Positions 15,330-23,527 of a stretch of DNA of 41,720 bases are shown here, in pieces (position 1 is the stretch's first letter; each line of letters begins with the position of its first letter). Origin of the DNA: JAUVUV01 sp964548275 (GTDB taxonomy: Bacteria; Gemmatimonadota; Glassbacteria; GWA2-58-10); NCBI GenBank assembly GCA_964548275.1, contig CAZJQI010000038.1, positions 1-41,720 on the forward strand, read 5' to 3'. A program made the position numbers and the translations under genes. A model generated the notes under the pieces. It saw nothing but the letters and a program-made list of their open reading frames with translations. It was not told where the DNA came from and did no database searches.

Positions 15330-15689
15330 CTAAAATTTCAACCCGCCTTCACGGGCTCCCTCGGCGAAAGCTTTCACCCGGCCGTGATAGAGGTAGCCGT
15401 TACGATCGAAAACTATCCTTTCAATGCCTTTTTTCTTAGCTTTTTTGGCGAGTTGCTGCCCCACAAGCTTGCTAACTTCCATTTTTTTCTTATCCTTTTT
15501 ATCCACTTCCTTGGGCAGGGAAGACATGCCGATCAGGGTAACTCCTTTGACATCGTCCACGATCTGGCCCTCGATATTTTTCATCGAGCGGAAGATCACA
15601 AGACGAGGCATTTGGGGTGTACCGAACATTTTTTTACGAATCCGCGCATGTCTTCTCTTGCGCGCTTTAGTCCTGTCAAAAACCTTCAT
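15330..15689 (-). CDS. rplR: 50S ribosomal protein L18
   Basis: L18 binds 5S rRNA together with L5. The 119-aa product has an Arg/Lys-rich N-terminus (TKARKRRHARIRKK), PRLVIFRSMKNIEGQIVDD and the family ending FDRNGYLYHGRVKAFAEGAR. The frame is open to 15722, but the ATG at 15689 fits the family and has GGGAAAG upstream. The central PKEVDKKDKKKMEVS is slightly more charged than usual. It is 45 nt before rpsE. Confidence 0.95.
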   Translation of the reverse strand: MKVFDRTKARKRRHARIRKKMFGTPQMPRLVIFRSMKNIEGQIVDDVKGVTLIGMSSLPKEVDKKDKKKMEVSKLVGQQLAKKAKKKGIERIVFDRNGYLYHGRVKAFAEGAREGGLKF

Positions 15690-15761
15690 CGATCTTTCCC
15701 GTACAACTGAAAAAAGGTTCATATCAAGCCGTGTAAAACAGCCGCTTTCTACCAGGCACTG

Positions 15762-16307
15762 CTAAGTGGTGGTAGCTGCGGCCTTACCAGCTTTGCGTCT
15801 GATTTGCTCGCCCTCGTAGCGCACACCTTTGCCCTTGTAAGGCTCTGGCGGGCGGAAGGAGCGGATCCTGGCGGCTATCTCGCCGACCATCTGCTTGTTG
15901 ATCCCGGAGACCACTATCTGGGTCGGGCTCGGCACAGCAAATTGCACGTTTTCCGGTGGAGCCACAGTGATTTTATGGGAAAAACCCAGCTCAAGGATCA
16001 AGTTCTTGCCGGAAAGCACAGCACGATACCCCACGCCCTCGATCTGGAGCGTTTTCTTAAAGCCTTCGGTAACCCCCACCACGGCATTGTTGATCAGCGA
16101 GCGTGTCAGGCCGTGCAACGCCCGGTTTTCTTTCGAATCATCAGGACGCTTGACCACGATCTGCTGTTCACGGATTTTAAAAATCATATTCGGATGAACG
16201 CTCACCTCGTTTTTGCCCTTGGGCCCTTCAACCAATATTTTATCACCCTTACGGGTTACCTTGACTCCACCGGACAAAGGTATCGGAAGTTTACCAATGC
16301 GGGACAC
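15762..16307 (-). CDS. rplF: 50S ribosomal protein L6
   Basis: L6 lies near the factor-binding site and the sarcin-ricin loop. The 181-aa protein begins (M)SRIGKLPIPLSGGVKV and has the two repeated L6 folds and the ending PEPYKGKGVRYEGEQIRRKAGK. The reading frame is open to 16364. I chose the GTG at 16307 because it gives exactly the family N-terminus and a strong GGGGGAGG lies 5 nt upstream. Confidence 0.96.
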   Translation of the reverse strand: MSRIGKLPIPLSGGVKVTRKGDKILVEGPKGKNEVSVHPNMIFKIREQQIVVKRPDDSKENRALHGLTRSLINNAVVGVTEGFKKTLQIEGVGYRAVLSGKNLILELGFSHKITVAPPENVQFAVPSPTQIVVSGINKQMVGEIAARIRSFRPPEPYKGKGVRYEGEQIRRKAGKAAATTT

Positions 16308-16363
16308 GAGGTCCTCCCCCTTCAATTCGACATTTCTTGTTCTATTTCCAATTTCTAAAAGCA

Positions 16364-16762
16364 CTACCAGATATGGGCGATAATCTCACCGCCCAGATGT
16401 TTCGCCCTTGCCACTCTATCCGTAACCAGCCCCTGCGAGGTGGAAATAATCGCCATTCCCAGACCCCTGCGGACTCTCTTGATATCCCCCGCGCGTTTGT
16501 AGATCCGTCTTCCCGGCTTGCTGATTTTTTTCGAGCCGATCATGGCCGGAGTTTCATCCGGGCCATATTTCAGATAGATGCGTAACACGTTCTGCCGGGA
16601 GTCAGGGATCTCGCGGAAATTACTGATCAAATTTTCCTCCAGGAGAATCCGGGCCAACTCCTTGAGGAGTTTCGAACCGGGCACATCCACTCGATTGTGC
16701 CGCGCTTTGTAAGCGTTGCGGATCCTGGTCAGCATATCGGCAATTGGATCGGTCATTGTCAT
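16364..16762 (-). CDS. rpsH: 30S ribosomal protein S8
   Basis: S8 is a primary binder of the 16S central domain and, in E. coli, the feedback repressor of the spc operon. The 132-aa protein has TDPIADMLTRIRNAYKARH at the start and GLGMAIISTSQGLVTDRVAR near the end. Two in-frame ATGs occur (16762 and 16756); GAGGAAG lies about 9 nt before the first. I cannot identify an S8 target hairpin near rplE with confidence. Confidence 0.96.
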   Translation of the reverse strand: MTMTDPIADMLTRIRNAYKARHNRVDVPGSKLLKELARILLEENLISNFREIPDSRQNVLRIYLKYGPDETPAMIGSKKISKPGRRIYKRAGDIKRVRRGLGMAIISTSQGLVTDRVARAKHLGGEIIAHIW

Positions 16763-16852
16763 ATTCTTTTACTTCCTCAAACTTGATGATTGAACGAATT
16801 TAAGCCTTTTTATTGCGGCAAACCCGGATAAGCATCCTCGGATCACGGGAGC

Positions 16853-17038
16853 TTACCAGCTCGCCTTACGAACGCCGGGAATAAGTCCTGCCAGGGCCAT
16901 TTCGCGGAGGCAGATTCTGCACAGCCCGAATTTTCTGTGATATCCGCGCTGGCGCCCGCAGCGCTGGCAGCGATTATACTGGCGCACCTTGAATTTCGGT
17001 TTTCTTTTAGCTTTAGCGATCAAGGCTTTTCTGGCCAC
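16853..17038 (-). CDS. rpsN: 30S ribosomal protein S14, zinc-binding (type Z) form
   Basis: A short 61-aa S14 of the 30S head. Cys24, Cys27, Cys40 and Cys43 form the zinc site (CQRCGRQRGYHRKFGLCRIC), and the protein ends GLIPGVRKASW. The longer zinc-free S14 would be about 90-100 aa. The start is GTG with GGAGAGGA upstream. It sits between rplE and rpsH, its standard place, with a 90-nt gap to rpsH. Confidence 0.96.
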   Translation of the reverse strand: MARKALIAKAKRKPKFKVRQYNRCQRCGRQRGYHRKFGLCRICLREMALAGLIPGVRKASW

Positions 17039-17067
17039 TTAACTTTCCTCTCCTTGAGAAGCGACAA

Positions 17068-17652
17068 TCAATCTTCCTCTTTCTGTTTTTCAGGCAAGCC
17101 GGCCTGCTGAGCACTCAGCCGAAACGGCATTCCGAGTTCTCGCAGAAGGGTAAAGGCCTGGTCGTCTTTATCCGTAGTAGTGATAAAAGTAATATTCATA
17201 CCGTGAATCTGTTCGATTTTATCATAGTCGACTTCCGGGAAAATTACCTGCTCCCTGACCCCCATCGTATAGTTGCCCCGGCCGTCGAAACTTTTTGTAG
17301 GAAGTCCGCGGAAATCCCTGATCCTCGGGATGGCGACAGTGATCAGCCTGTCAAGGAACTCCCACATTTTGTCGCGCCGCAGGGTCACCCGGCAGCCGAT
17401 GCGCATTCCGCTACGCAGCTTGAAATTGGAGATCGACTTTTTCGCATTGGTAGTTATCGCATGCTGACCGGTTATCTGACGCAACTCCTCCTGGGCGACT
17501 TCCAGAGCCTTGGGGTTCTGGATCGCCTGGCCCATGCCCACGTTCAGCACGATTTTTTCCAGCCGCGGCACGTCGTGGACACTTTTGATACCGAACTCCT
17601 CTTTGAGTTTCGGCCCAACCACTTTGTCGTAATGTTCTTTCAATCCAACCAT
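17068..17652 (-). CDS. rplE: 50S ribosomal protein L5
   Basis: L5 binds 5S rRNA and reaches the P-site tRNA through its central-protuberance loop. The 194-aa protein carries VPRLEKIVLNVGMG, ITGQHAITTNAKKSISNFKLR and the family-typical RIRDFRGLPTKSFDGRGNYTMG. It is about 15 aa longer than most L5, with a charged tail (LPEKQKEED). No clear ribosome-binding site precedes the ATG at 17652; the start is chosen by family length. Confidence 0.96.
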   Translation of the reverse strand: MVGLKEHYDKVVGPKLKEEFGIKSVHDVPRLEKIVLNVGMGQAIQNPKALEVAQEELRQITGQHAITTNAKKSISNFKLRSGMRIGCRVTLRRDKMWEFLDRLITVAIPRIRDFRGLPTKSFDGRGNYTMGVREQVIFPEVDYDKIEQIHGMNITFITTTDKDDQAFTLLRELGMPFRLSAQQAGLPEKQKEED

Positions 17653-17717
17653 CGAAATTAAAACTGTTTATGGGTTTTCCAGATGACAGAGCCAGCGCCG
17701 GCGGTAAAAAATCAAAC

Positions 17718-18050
17718 TCAAGCACCGGTTTTAACTTCGATAACCTCGCCACTGACCACGCTGACCCGCACCTTGGATTTATCTTCGTCATCCAGCCTGC
17801 GGCTCTTGATTCTCGTACCCCGGCCGGCTTTATCATCGTAAAGCATGACATTGCTGATATGGATCGGGGCTTCCTTCTCTACAATCCCGCCCTGGGGGTT
17901 TTTCTGGGTTGGGCGGGTATGCCTCTTGACCATGTTGATCCCCTTGACCAGCACACGGTTCTTATCGGGCATCACTTTGAGGACTTCCCCAGTCTTGCCT
18001 TTCTGATTGCCGTTCAGGATTATGACTTTATCACTTTTGACAATACGCAT
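17718..18050 (-). CDS. rplX: 50S ribosomal protein L24
   Basis: L24 starts assembly of the large subunit by binding the 5' end of 23S rRNA. The 110-aa protein has an N-terminal KOW motif (GNQKGKTGEVLKVMPDKNRVLVKGIN), then RHTRPTQKNPQGGIVEKEAPIHISNVML as in the family. AAGGTG lies just before the ATG. It is 29 nt after rplN and 65 nt before rplE. Confidence 0.96.
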   Translation of the reverse strand: MRIVKSDKVIILNGNQKGKTGEVLKVMPDKNRVLVKGINMVKRHTRPTQKNPQGGIVEKEAPIHISNVMLYDDKAGRGTRIKSRRLDDEDKSKVRVSVVSGEVIEVKTGA

Positions 18051-18079
18051 CGTTCACCTTGGTCAATGTCTTGCAGATT

Positions 18080-18448
18080 TCAGAGAACTTCCGGCGCAAG
18101 AGAGATAATTTTCATGAAATGCTTCTCCCTCAGTTCGCGGGCCACAGGGCCGAAAATACGGGTGGCGCGGGGCTCTTTCCGATCATCGATAATCACAGCG
18201 GCGTTCTCATCGAAACGAATATAAGAGCCGTCCCTGCGGCGGGTCTCTTTCTTGGAGCGCACCACGACCGCTTTGGCCACATCCCCTTTGCGTATGTTCG
18301 AATTGGGGATCGCGTCTTTTACCGTAACCACTATGATATCCCCCAGACGGGCATAACGGCGGCGGGAGCCACCCAGCACCCTGATGCAAAGAGCCTTTTT
18401 CGCACCCGAGTTATCCGCAATTTTCACAATTGTTTCCTGCTGGATCAT
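18080..18448 (-). CDS. rplN: 50S ribosomal protein L14
   Basis: L14 forms inter-subunit bridges B5 and B8. The 122-aa protein has the standard length and pattern: MIQQETIVKIADNSGAKKAL, RRRYARLGDIIVVTVKDAIPN and FGPVARELREKHFMKIISLAPEVL. The ribosome-binding site is weak (GGATGG about 8 nt upstream). It lies between rpsQ and rplX in the usual order. Confidence 0.97.
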   Translation of the reverse strand: MIQQETIVKIADNSGAKKALCIRVLGGSRRRYARLGDIIVVTVKDAIPNSNIRKGDVAKAVVVRSKKETRRRDGSYIRFDENAAVIIDDRKEPRATRIFGPVARELREKHFMKIISLAPEVL

Positions 18449-18489
18449 TCTTCAACCATCCGTTACTGCTGATTAATACCGCCTGAGTT

Positions 18490-18747
18490 TTATTCTTCCC
18501 TGGTGGAGAGAACTTCTACCACCCGCCAGCGTTTCTCCCTGCTCAGGGGTTTTGTTTCCATAATCCTGACCAGGTGGCCGACCTTGCATTCGTTATTTTC
18601 ATCGTGCACTTTATATTTTTTCGAACGGCGCACGGCCTTTCCGTACATAGGATGCTTGAACTGGCGGTCAACGCGAACCACAACAGTCTTATCCATTTTG
18701 TCTCCCACCACTACACCAACGCGCGTTTTACGGGAACCTCTTTCCAT
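18490..18747 (-). CDS. rpsQ: 30S ribosomal protein S17
   Basis: S17 binds the 16S rRNA 5' domain early in 30S assembly. With the ATG at 18747 it is 85 aa, the family length: TRVGVVVGDKMDKTVVVRVDR, HPMYGKAVRRSKKYKVHDEN and VRIMETKPLSREKRWRVVEV. The frame continues open to 18843, but that part crosses a 9-bp hairpin and matches no S17. GGAG lies 6 nt before the chosen ATG. Confidence 0.96.
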   Translation of the reverse strand: MERGSRKTRVGVVVGDKMDKTVVVRVDRQFKHPMYGKAVRRSKKYKVHDENNECKVGHLVRIMETKPLSREKRWRVVEVLSTREE

Positions 18748-18765
18748 CTCTTTCTCCGGATTCTC

Positions 18766-18789
18766 TCGCTCCGGGGGGATCCGGAGCGA
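18766..18789 (-). promoter_or_regulatory. 9-bp hairpin in the rpmC-rpsQ spacer
   Basis: A perfect stem TCGCTCCGG/CCGGAGCGA (18766-18774 with 18781-18789) has a 6-nt loop. In the mRNA it stands just upstream of the rpsQ ribosome-binding site, which also reads CCGGAG. The 5' arm could therefore pair either with its own 3' arm or with the binding site. A regulatory role is inference; it could also be an RNase or stability element. Confidence 0.45.
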
Positions 18790-18815
18790 AGTCTCTCCTT
18801 GCTGGTAAACCCGAA

Positions 18816-18998
18816 CTATTTCTCTTTCACAATCGTTTGGCACCGGGCGATATCTCTCCGCATGGTGCGCAACTGCATCGGGTTGTCGATTTTATGAACC
18901 GCATTGCGGAAAGAAAGACGGAAATACTCCTCTTTCAATTCGCTCAGCTTGACTCTGAGTTCATCCTCGGTCATTTCTCTTATTTCATGCGCCTTCAT
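18816..18998 (-). CDS. rpmC: 50S ribosomal protein L29
   Basis: A 60-aa helical protein at the tunnel exit, next to L23. It begins MKAHEIREMTEDELRVKLSE, and the family signature FRLSFRNAVHKIDNPMQLRTMRRDIAR follows. The ATG at 18998 has GAGGA upstream and lies inside the end of rplP (14-nt overlap). The upstream-extended frame to 19028 has no family support. Confidence 0.96.
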   Translation of the reverse strand: MKAHEIREMTEDELRVKLSELKEEYFRLSFRNAVHKIDNPMQLRTMRRDIARCQTIVKEK

Positions 18999-19422
18999 CA
19001 GATTCCTCACTGACAATTGCTCTTTCAACGACCCCGCACTTGATAGGCAGTTTATGGGAGGCCAATCTCAGGGCCTCCAGGGCTAGCTCCCGGCTGACCC
19101 CGCCGACCTCAAACATGACCCGGCCGGCTTTTACCACCGCCACCCAGCCTTCCGGGTTACCTTTACCTTTACCCATCCGCGTCTCTGCGGGTTTCTTGGT
19201 AATCGGCTTGTCCGGGAAGATGCGAATCCATACCTTTCCACCCCTGCGGATATGCCGGGTCAGGGCGACACGTGCCGATTCGATCTGCCGGTTGGTGATC
19301 CACGCCGGCTCCAGTGCCTGAAGGCCGAACTCGCCGAAACTTACCGAGGAGCCCCGATAGGCTATACCCCTCATTCTTCCACGCTGTTTTTTTCTGAATT
19401 TTATTCTCTTTGGAGAAAGCAT
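18985..19422 (-). CDS. rplP: 50S ribosomal protein L16
   Basis: L16 helps position the A-site tRNA and is needed for late 50S maturation. The 145-aa protein shows RGIAYRGSSVSFGEFGLQAL, the conserved KPAETRMGKGKGNPEGWVAVVK loop that points to the peptidyl-transferase centre, and EALRLASHKLPIKC. It has a slightly longer acidic tail (SEESDEGA). GGAG lies about 7 nt before the ATG. It overlaps rpmC by 14 nt. Confidence 0.97.
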   Translation of the reverse strand: MLSPKRIKFRKKQRGRMRGIAYRGSSVSFGEFGLQALEPAWITNRQIESARVALTRHIRRGGKVWIRIFPDKPITKKPAETRMGKGKGNPEGWVAVVKAGRVMFEVGGVSRELALEALRLASHKLPIKCGVVERAIVSEESDEGA

Positions 19423-19514
19423 CCATTGTCTCCAGAGTTATTGATCCGGCAGTCATCCCGGGCTGGATTAACCCTTTATGCCCTGATTCTTTATATCATT
19501 CACCCCTGCCGGCC

Positions 19515-20189
19515 TTAAACCGAGGCCGCCTGCTGCTGAGCCTTCTCGCCACCGGTGCGTTTGGGCCGGATAACCTCGCCTTTGCAAACCCAGACCTTGA
19601 TACCGATCGTTCCGAAAGTGGTATGGGCTGTACTTGTGGCATAATCGATATCGGCGCGGATCGTGTGCAGGGGCACCCGTCCTTCCAGGTATCCCTCGCT
19701 CCGTGCGATTTCGGCACCGGCGAGCCGTCCTCCGCAGATAATCTTGATCCCCTGGGCGTTCATACGCATGGCAGAGGTGACAGCCTTTTTCATCGCCCGG
19801 CGGAAACTCACCCGCTGTTCGAGCTGGAAGGCGATACCATCGGCCACAAGCTTGGCATCCAGCTCGGGGTTCTTGATCTCCTCGATCTTGATAAAGATCT
19901 CATCCTTGGACAGATGAGCCAGCTCGTCTCTCAGTTTATCGACCTCCTGGCCCTTGCGGCCGATAACCACTCCCGGCCTGGCCGTATGAATGATAACTGT
20001 CATTTTCTGCGGAGTGCGCTCGATCGAAACCTTCGAGATTGCCGCATGCCCCAGCCTGCTGTGGATATACTTGCGGATAAGTTCATCCTCTTTCAGGAAC
20101 CGGGAAAAATCGCGTTCGGCAAACCAAACCGACTGCCAATTTTTGATCGTTCCCAGCCTGAATCCAACAGGGTGTGTCTTTTGACCCAC
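19515..20189 (-). CDS. rpsC: 30S ribosomal protein S3
   Basis: S3 forms the mRNA entry channel with S4 and S5 and has helicase-like action. The 224-aa protein has the start (M)GQKTHPVGFRLGTIKNWQS, a type II KH domain with VVIGRKGQEVDKL (GXXG loop) and the C-terminal GTIGIKVWVCKGE. The start is GTG at 20189 with AAGGAG nine nt upstream. It is 63 nt after rplV. Confidence 0.97.
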   Translation of the reverse strand: MGQKTHPVGFRLGTIKNWQSVWFAERDFSRFLKEDELIRKYIHSRLGHAAISKVSIERTPQKMTVIIHTARPGVVIGRKGQEVDKLRDELAHLSKDEIFIKIEEIKNPELDAKLVADGIAFQLEQRVSFRRAMKKAVTSAMRMNAQGIKIICGGRLAGAEIARSEGYLEGRVPLHTIRADIDYATSTAHTTFGTIGIKVWVCKGEVIRPKRTGGEKAQQQAASV

Positions 20190-20252
20190 TTGCGCTCTCC
20201 TTTAGGCTTTAAGTTTCCCGAAGAGGGGGTTAACTGCTTAGCCAGGCAGCTT

Positions 20253-20612
20253 CTACTGCTGCTCTTCGGGTTCCGGCACATCGAGTTCCACTGAAATGTG
20301 GCTGGTTCTTTTCAGAATCGGTGTTGCGCGGCCCATTGCACGTGGTATCCAGCGCTTGTATGTGGGGCCCTGATCGACCTGGACGTTTTTAACAATGATT
20401 TCTTCCGTGTTCAGATCGAAACTGCCCAACTGGTTGATCGCATTGCTGTAAGCCGACTGCACGAGCTTGCGAACAGGCTTTGCGGCGGCTTTACGGGTGA
20501 AGCGCAGAATATTGAACGCTTCCTCAAGATTTTTCCCCCGAATAAGATCTATCACCAGTTTCACCTTGCGAGAGGAAATACGCACAAATCTTTGTTTAGC
20601 ACTCGCAATCAT
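20253..20612 (-). CDS. rplV: 50S ribosomal protein L22
   Basis: L22 lines the polypeptide tunnel at its constriction with L4. The 119-aa protein has SSRKVKLVIDLIRGKNLEEAFNIL and the beta-hairpin region with DQGPTYKRWIPRAMGRATPILKRTSHI, which reaches into the tunnel. A short acidic end follows. The ribosome-binding site AGAGAA is modest. It lies 89 nt after rpsS. Confidence 0.97.
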   Translation of the reverse strand: MIASAKQRFVRISSRKVKLVIDLIRGKNLEEAFNILRFTRKAAAKPVRKLVQSAYSNAINQLGSFDLNTEEIIVKNVQVDQGPTYKRWIPRAMGRATPILKRTSHISVELDVPEPEEQQ

Positions 20613-20701
20613 TTTACTTTTCTCTAGGCTTAATATGACCTCTTCAGATTACCTCTGAAAGATCGGAAAAAGCTTTAGGTGTGCAGCCTTGACAGGAGCC
20701 T

Positions 20702-20989
20702 TTATTTTTTCCTGACCGTGCGTTCAGCGAGCCTGCCGCCGTGGCCCCGGAAAAACCTGGAGGGCGAAAACTCACCCAGCTTATGTCCCACCATGTTCTC
20801 GGTAATGTAAACCGGGATGAACTTGTTCCCGTTATGCACGGCCAGAGTATGACCGACAAATTCCGGGCTGATCGTGGACCTGCGCGACCAGGTCTTGATC
20901 ACCTTTTTCTCTCCGCTTTCATTCATTTTTTCGATCTTTTTCTGGAGAGAAGGCTCGACATAAGGTCCTTTTTTAAGCGATCTTGCCAT
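20702..20989 (-). CDS. rpsS: 30S ribosomal protein S19
   Basis: S19 in the 30S head pairs with S13 and contacts the A-site finger of 23S rRNA. The 95-aa protein starts MARSLKKGPYVEPSLQKKIE and has the canonical VGHTLAVHNGNKFIPVYITENMVGHKLGEFSPSR. The length and order are standard; it lies 24 nt after rplB. Confidence 0.97.
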   Translation of the reverse strand: MARSLKKGPYVEPSLQKKIEKMNESGEKKVIKTWSRRSTISPEFVGHTLAVHNGNKFIPVYITENMVGHKLGEFSPSRFFRGHGGRLAERTVRKK

Positions 20990-21013
20990 AACTGTCTGAT
21001 TTTTGAGGTTGTC

Positions 21014-21838
21014 TTACTTTCTACGCTTTATGATGTATTTATCCGAAAGCTTGTGTTTCCTGCGTGTCTTGTAGCCTTTGGTCGGTTTGCCCCATGGCGT
21101 ACAGGGGTGCCTTCCGCCTGAGGAGCGGCCCTCGCCTCCTCCCATGGGGTGGTCGACTGGGTTTTTGGCCACACCGCGCACGTGGGGCTTGCGCCCGAGC
21201 CAGCGGTTGACTCCTGCCTTACCGAGGCAAATACCCATATGCTCCTGATTGCCGATCACACCTATCGTGGCCATGCATTCGCGCGGTATGAGTCTAACCT
21301 CGCCGGAGGGCAACTTACAGTGCACGAAACGCCCCTCCTTGGCGGCAATCTGGATGCCGGCTCCTGCGCTGCGGGCAAGCTGTCCGCCCTTGCCGGGCTT
21401 GAGCTCCACGTTGTGCACCATCGTGCCCATGGGAATCTCGGACAGCGGCAAAGCGTTGCCAGGCCGGATTTCGCTGCCCGGACCGGATTCGATCACATCG
21501 CCCACGGTAAGACCCTGGCAATGCAGGAGGTAGCGCTTTTCTCCATCGACATAGTTAACCAGGCAGATAAAGGCCGAGCGGTTCGGATCGTACTCGATGG
21601 AAACCACCTTGCCCTTGATCCCCGGTTTGTTGCGCTTGAAATCGATAATTCGGTAGCGCCGTTTATGCGCCCCGCCGCGGTAGCGCATTGTGATATGGCC
21701 GTGATAGTTGCGCCCGCCCTTACTGGTCAGCGGCGTCAGGAGCGATTTTTCGGGTTCCGGGCTTGTAATCAGATCGTAAGCATTGATCGTGCGGAACCTG
21801 CTTGCATCTGTAACCGGTTTTAATTTCTTCAGTGCCAT
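21014..21838 (-). CDS. rplB: 50S ribosomal protein L2
   Basis: L2 is a large core protein next to the peptidyl-transferase centre, needed for subunit joining. The 274-aa protein is colinear with the family: GGRNYHGHITMRYRGGAHKR, the SH3-like middle with GNALPLSEIPMGTMVHNVEL, and the conserved C-terminal GVAKNPVDHPMGGGEGRSSGG loop that holds the functionally important His. The C-terminus is basic (KYIIKRRK). It lies between rplW and rpsS. Confidence 0.98.
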   Translation of the reverse strand: MALKKLKPVTDASRFRTINAYDLITSPEPEKSLLTPLTSKGGRNYHGHITMRYRGGAHKRRYRIIDFKRNKPGIKGKVVSIEYDPNRSAFICLVNYVDGEKRYLLHCQGLTVGDVIESGPGSEIRPGNALPLSEIPMGTMVHNVELKPGKGGQLARSAGAGIQIAAKEGRFVHCKLPSGEVRLIPRECMATIGVIGNQEHMGICLGKAGVNRWLGRKPHVRGVAKNPVDHPMGGGEGRSSGGRHPCTPWGKPTKGYKTRRKHKLSDKYIIKRRK

Positions 21839-21861
21839 TTCACATCCAATTGCTTAATTCA

Positions 21862-22152
21862 CTAGACACCCTCAAACAGCTCGATTACCTCGCCCTCTTT
21901 CAAGGTGACGAAGGCTTTTTTCCAGTCGGCGCGCTTGCCTGTAAAACGGCCCATCTGCTTGGCTTTACCGATCCTGTTCTGCATGCGCACCGAGGATACC
22001 TTCACCTCGAAAAGCGACTCAATAGCCGCTTTCACCTCGAGCTTGTTTGCCCTGACATCCACCTCGAAACAGTACTGATTATTGGTTTCCCGCAGACGGT
22101 CACTTTTTTCTGTCAGCAGTGGCCGCTTCACTATTTGATACTGATCCTTCAT
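21862..22152 (-). CDS. rplW: 50S ribosomal protein L23
   Basis: L23 sits at the tunnel exit and docks trigger factor and SRP. The 96-aa protein starts MKDQYQIVKRPLLTEKSDRL, the typical family start, and has YCFEVDVRANKLEVKAAIE. Its first 17 codons overlap the end of rplD by 53 nt, and its GGAG site (about 10 nt before the ATG) lies inside rplD. The overlap is longer than usual in this operon. Confidence 0.96.
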   Translation of the reverse strand: MKDQYQIVKRPLLTEKSDRLRETNNQYCFEVDVRANKLEVKAAIESLFEVKVSSVRMQNRIGKAKQMGRFTGKRADWKKAFVTLKEGEVIELFEGV

Positions 22153-22777
22153 TCGGTTTTTGCTCCAGTTTTTCGATTGCGCTTTTTTCGATTATCAGTT
22201 TCCCGGCCAGCATCACATCGTACACATTGCACTCGGCGAAAGGTTTAATTTCAACGCCGGGGATATTGTGCACCGATTTCCAGAGCAGCGGCTTGTAGCC
22301 GTCACTCATAACCAGCACACGGCTGTCTGATGCATCGGCGCTCCTGATAATTTCGGCTATCCGCTTGGTGGACGGTTCGGTGAATTCGAGGTTTTCGACC
22401 ACCACAATCGCCCCCTCTTCATCCGCCTTTGCACTCAGCGCGCTGCGGAAAGCCGCGCGGCGAACCTTTTTCGGCACCTTGATACTGTAATCTTTGGATT
22501 TGGGTCCGAAAATAATGCCGCCACCTCTCCAGAGAGGGCTTCTCCGTGTTCCCGCCCTGGCCCTTCCGGTGCCTTTCTGACGCCACGGTTTGCTACCGGA
22601 ATAATTGACCTGACTACGGTCCTTGGTGGAGGCATTCCCCTGGCGCTGATTGGTGAGCAGGGCATTGACCGAGTAATAAACTGCCCCTTCAGAGACTTTC
22701 GCTCCAAAATAGCTTTCAGGCAGGGCTATTTTGCCGGCCTTGGCCCCACTCTCTTTTAAAACCGCTATCTGTTTCAT
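22100..22777 (-). CDS. rplD: 50S ribosomal protein L4
   Basis: L4 lines the tunnel through its long loop and, in E. coli, represses the S10 operon. The 225-aa protein carries the loop signature SGSKPWRQKGTGRARAGTRR followed by SPLWRGGGIIFGPK. After AGKLIIEKSAIEKLEQ there is a non-conserved tail of about 20 residues that exists because the gene runs 53 nt into rplW. No clear S10-leader structure for L4 control is visible upstream of rpsJ. Confidence 0.96.
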   Translation of the reverse strand: MKQIAVLKESGAKAGKIALPESYFGAKVSEGAVYYSVNALLTNQRQGNASTKDRSQVNYSGSKPWRQKGTGRARAGTRRSPLWRGGGIIFGPKSKDYSIKVPKKVRRAAFRSALSAKADEEGAIVVVENLEFTEPSTKRIAEIIRSADASDSRVLVMSDGYKPLLWKSVHNIPGVEIKPFAECNVYDVMLAGKLIIEKSAIEKLEQKPNEGSVSNSEAATADRKK

Positions 22778-22805
22778 CTGATCCTCAAACTAATATTCCG
22801 GACAG

Positions 22806-23444
22806 CTATCTTTTGGCACCGGGCTTGTTTTTCTTGTAAACGGTCACCAGGGCGCTGTTTGGGCCGGGCACCGCACCTTTGACAAACAGGTAATTGCGTT
22901 CGGGATCAACCTTGGCCACCTTGAGATTCAATATTTTACTATTTGTATTGCCGTATTGGCCAGGCATTTTCTTATTCTTCATCACTCTTGAGGGACTGGC
23001 TGATGCGCCAATCGAACCGGGCGTACGGTGCGAGGTGCTGCCATGGGTAGCATCTCCGCTGCTGAATCCGTGGCGCTTGACCACGCCCTGGAATCCGCGT
23101 CCCTTGGTGGTGCCGCCGACATCCACCCCTTCCCCCTCGGTGAAAATCTCTACATTGAGTTCCTGGCCCAGTTCATAGCCGGATACATCATCCATGCGGA
23201 ACTCGCGCAGCACACGCGGCAGGTATCCCTTCAACTTGCTCAGGTGGCCCATGACCGGTTTGGTGACGTTCTTTTCACTCTTCTGCCCAAACCCGAGCTG
23301 AAGGGCGTTGTAGCCGTCGTCATCGATTGTTTTGATCTGGGTTATCCGGCAAGGCCCGGCCTGAATAACCGTGACCGGTATCATCACATCGAGCTCGTCA
23401 AAAATCCTCGTCATCCCAAGTTTTTTGCCTATCAATCCGAGCAT
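22806..23444 (-). CDS. rplC: 50S ribosomal protein L3
   Basis: L3 starts 23S folding with L24 and reaches the A-site side of the peptidyl-transferase centre. The 212-aa protein begins MLGLIGKKLGMTRIFDE and has the central extension KGRGFQGVVKRHGFSSGDATHGSTSHR, including the Gln normally methylated by PrmB in Proteobacteria. The frame is open to 23519, but the ATG at 23444 has AAAGAGGT upstream and gives the family start. Confidence 0.97.
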   Translation of the reverse strand: MLGLIGKKLGMTRIFDELDVMIPVTVIQAGPCRITQIKTIDDDGYNALQLGFGQKSEKNVTKPVMGHLSKLKGYLPRVLREFRMDDVSGYELGQELNVEIFTEGEGVDVGGTTKGRGFQGVVKRHGFSSGDATHGSTSHRTPGSIGASASPSRVMKNKKMPGQYGNTNSKILNLKVAKVDPERNYLFVKGAVPGPNSALVTVYKKNKPGAKR

Positions 23445-23527
23445 CACTACCTCTTTAAGACATACAGTAAAACAGGGGAAGACAACCAAACGCAACCGCC
23501 TTAAAGAAACCGGTTCCAACCGCCTGA

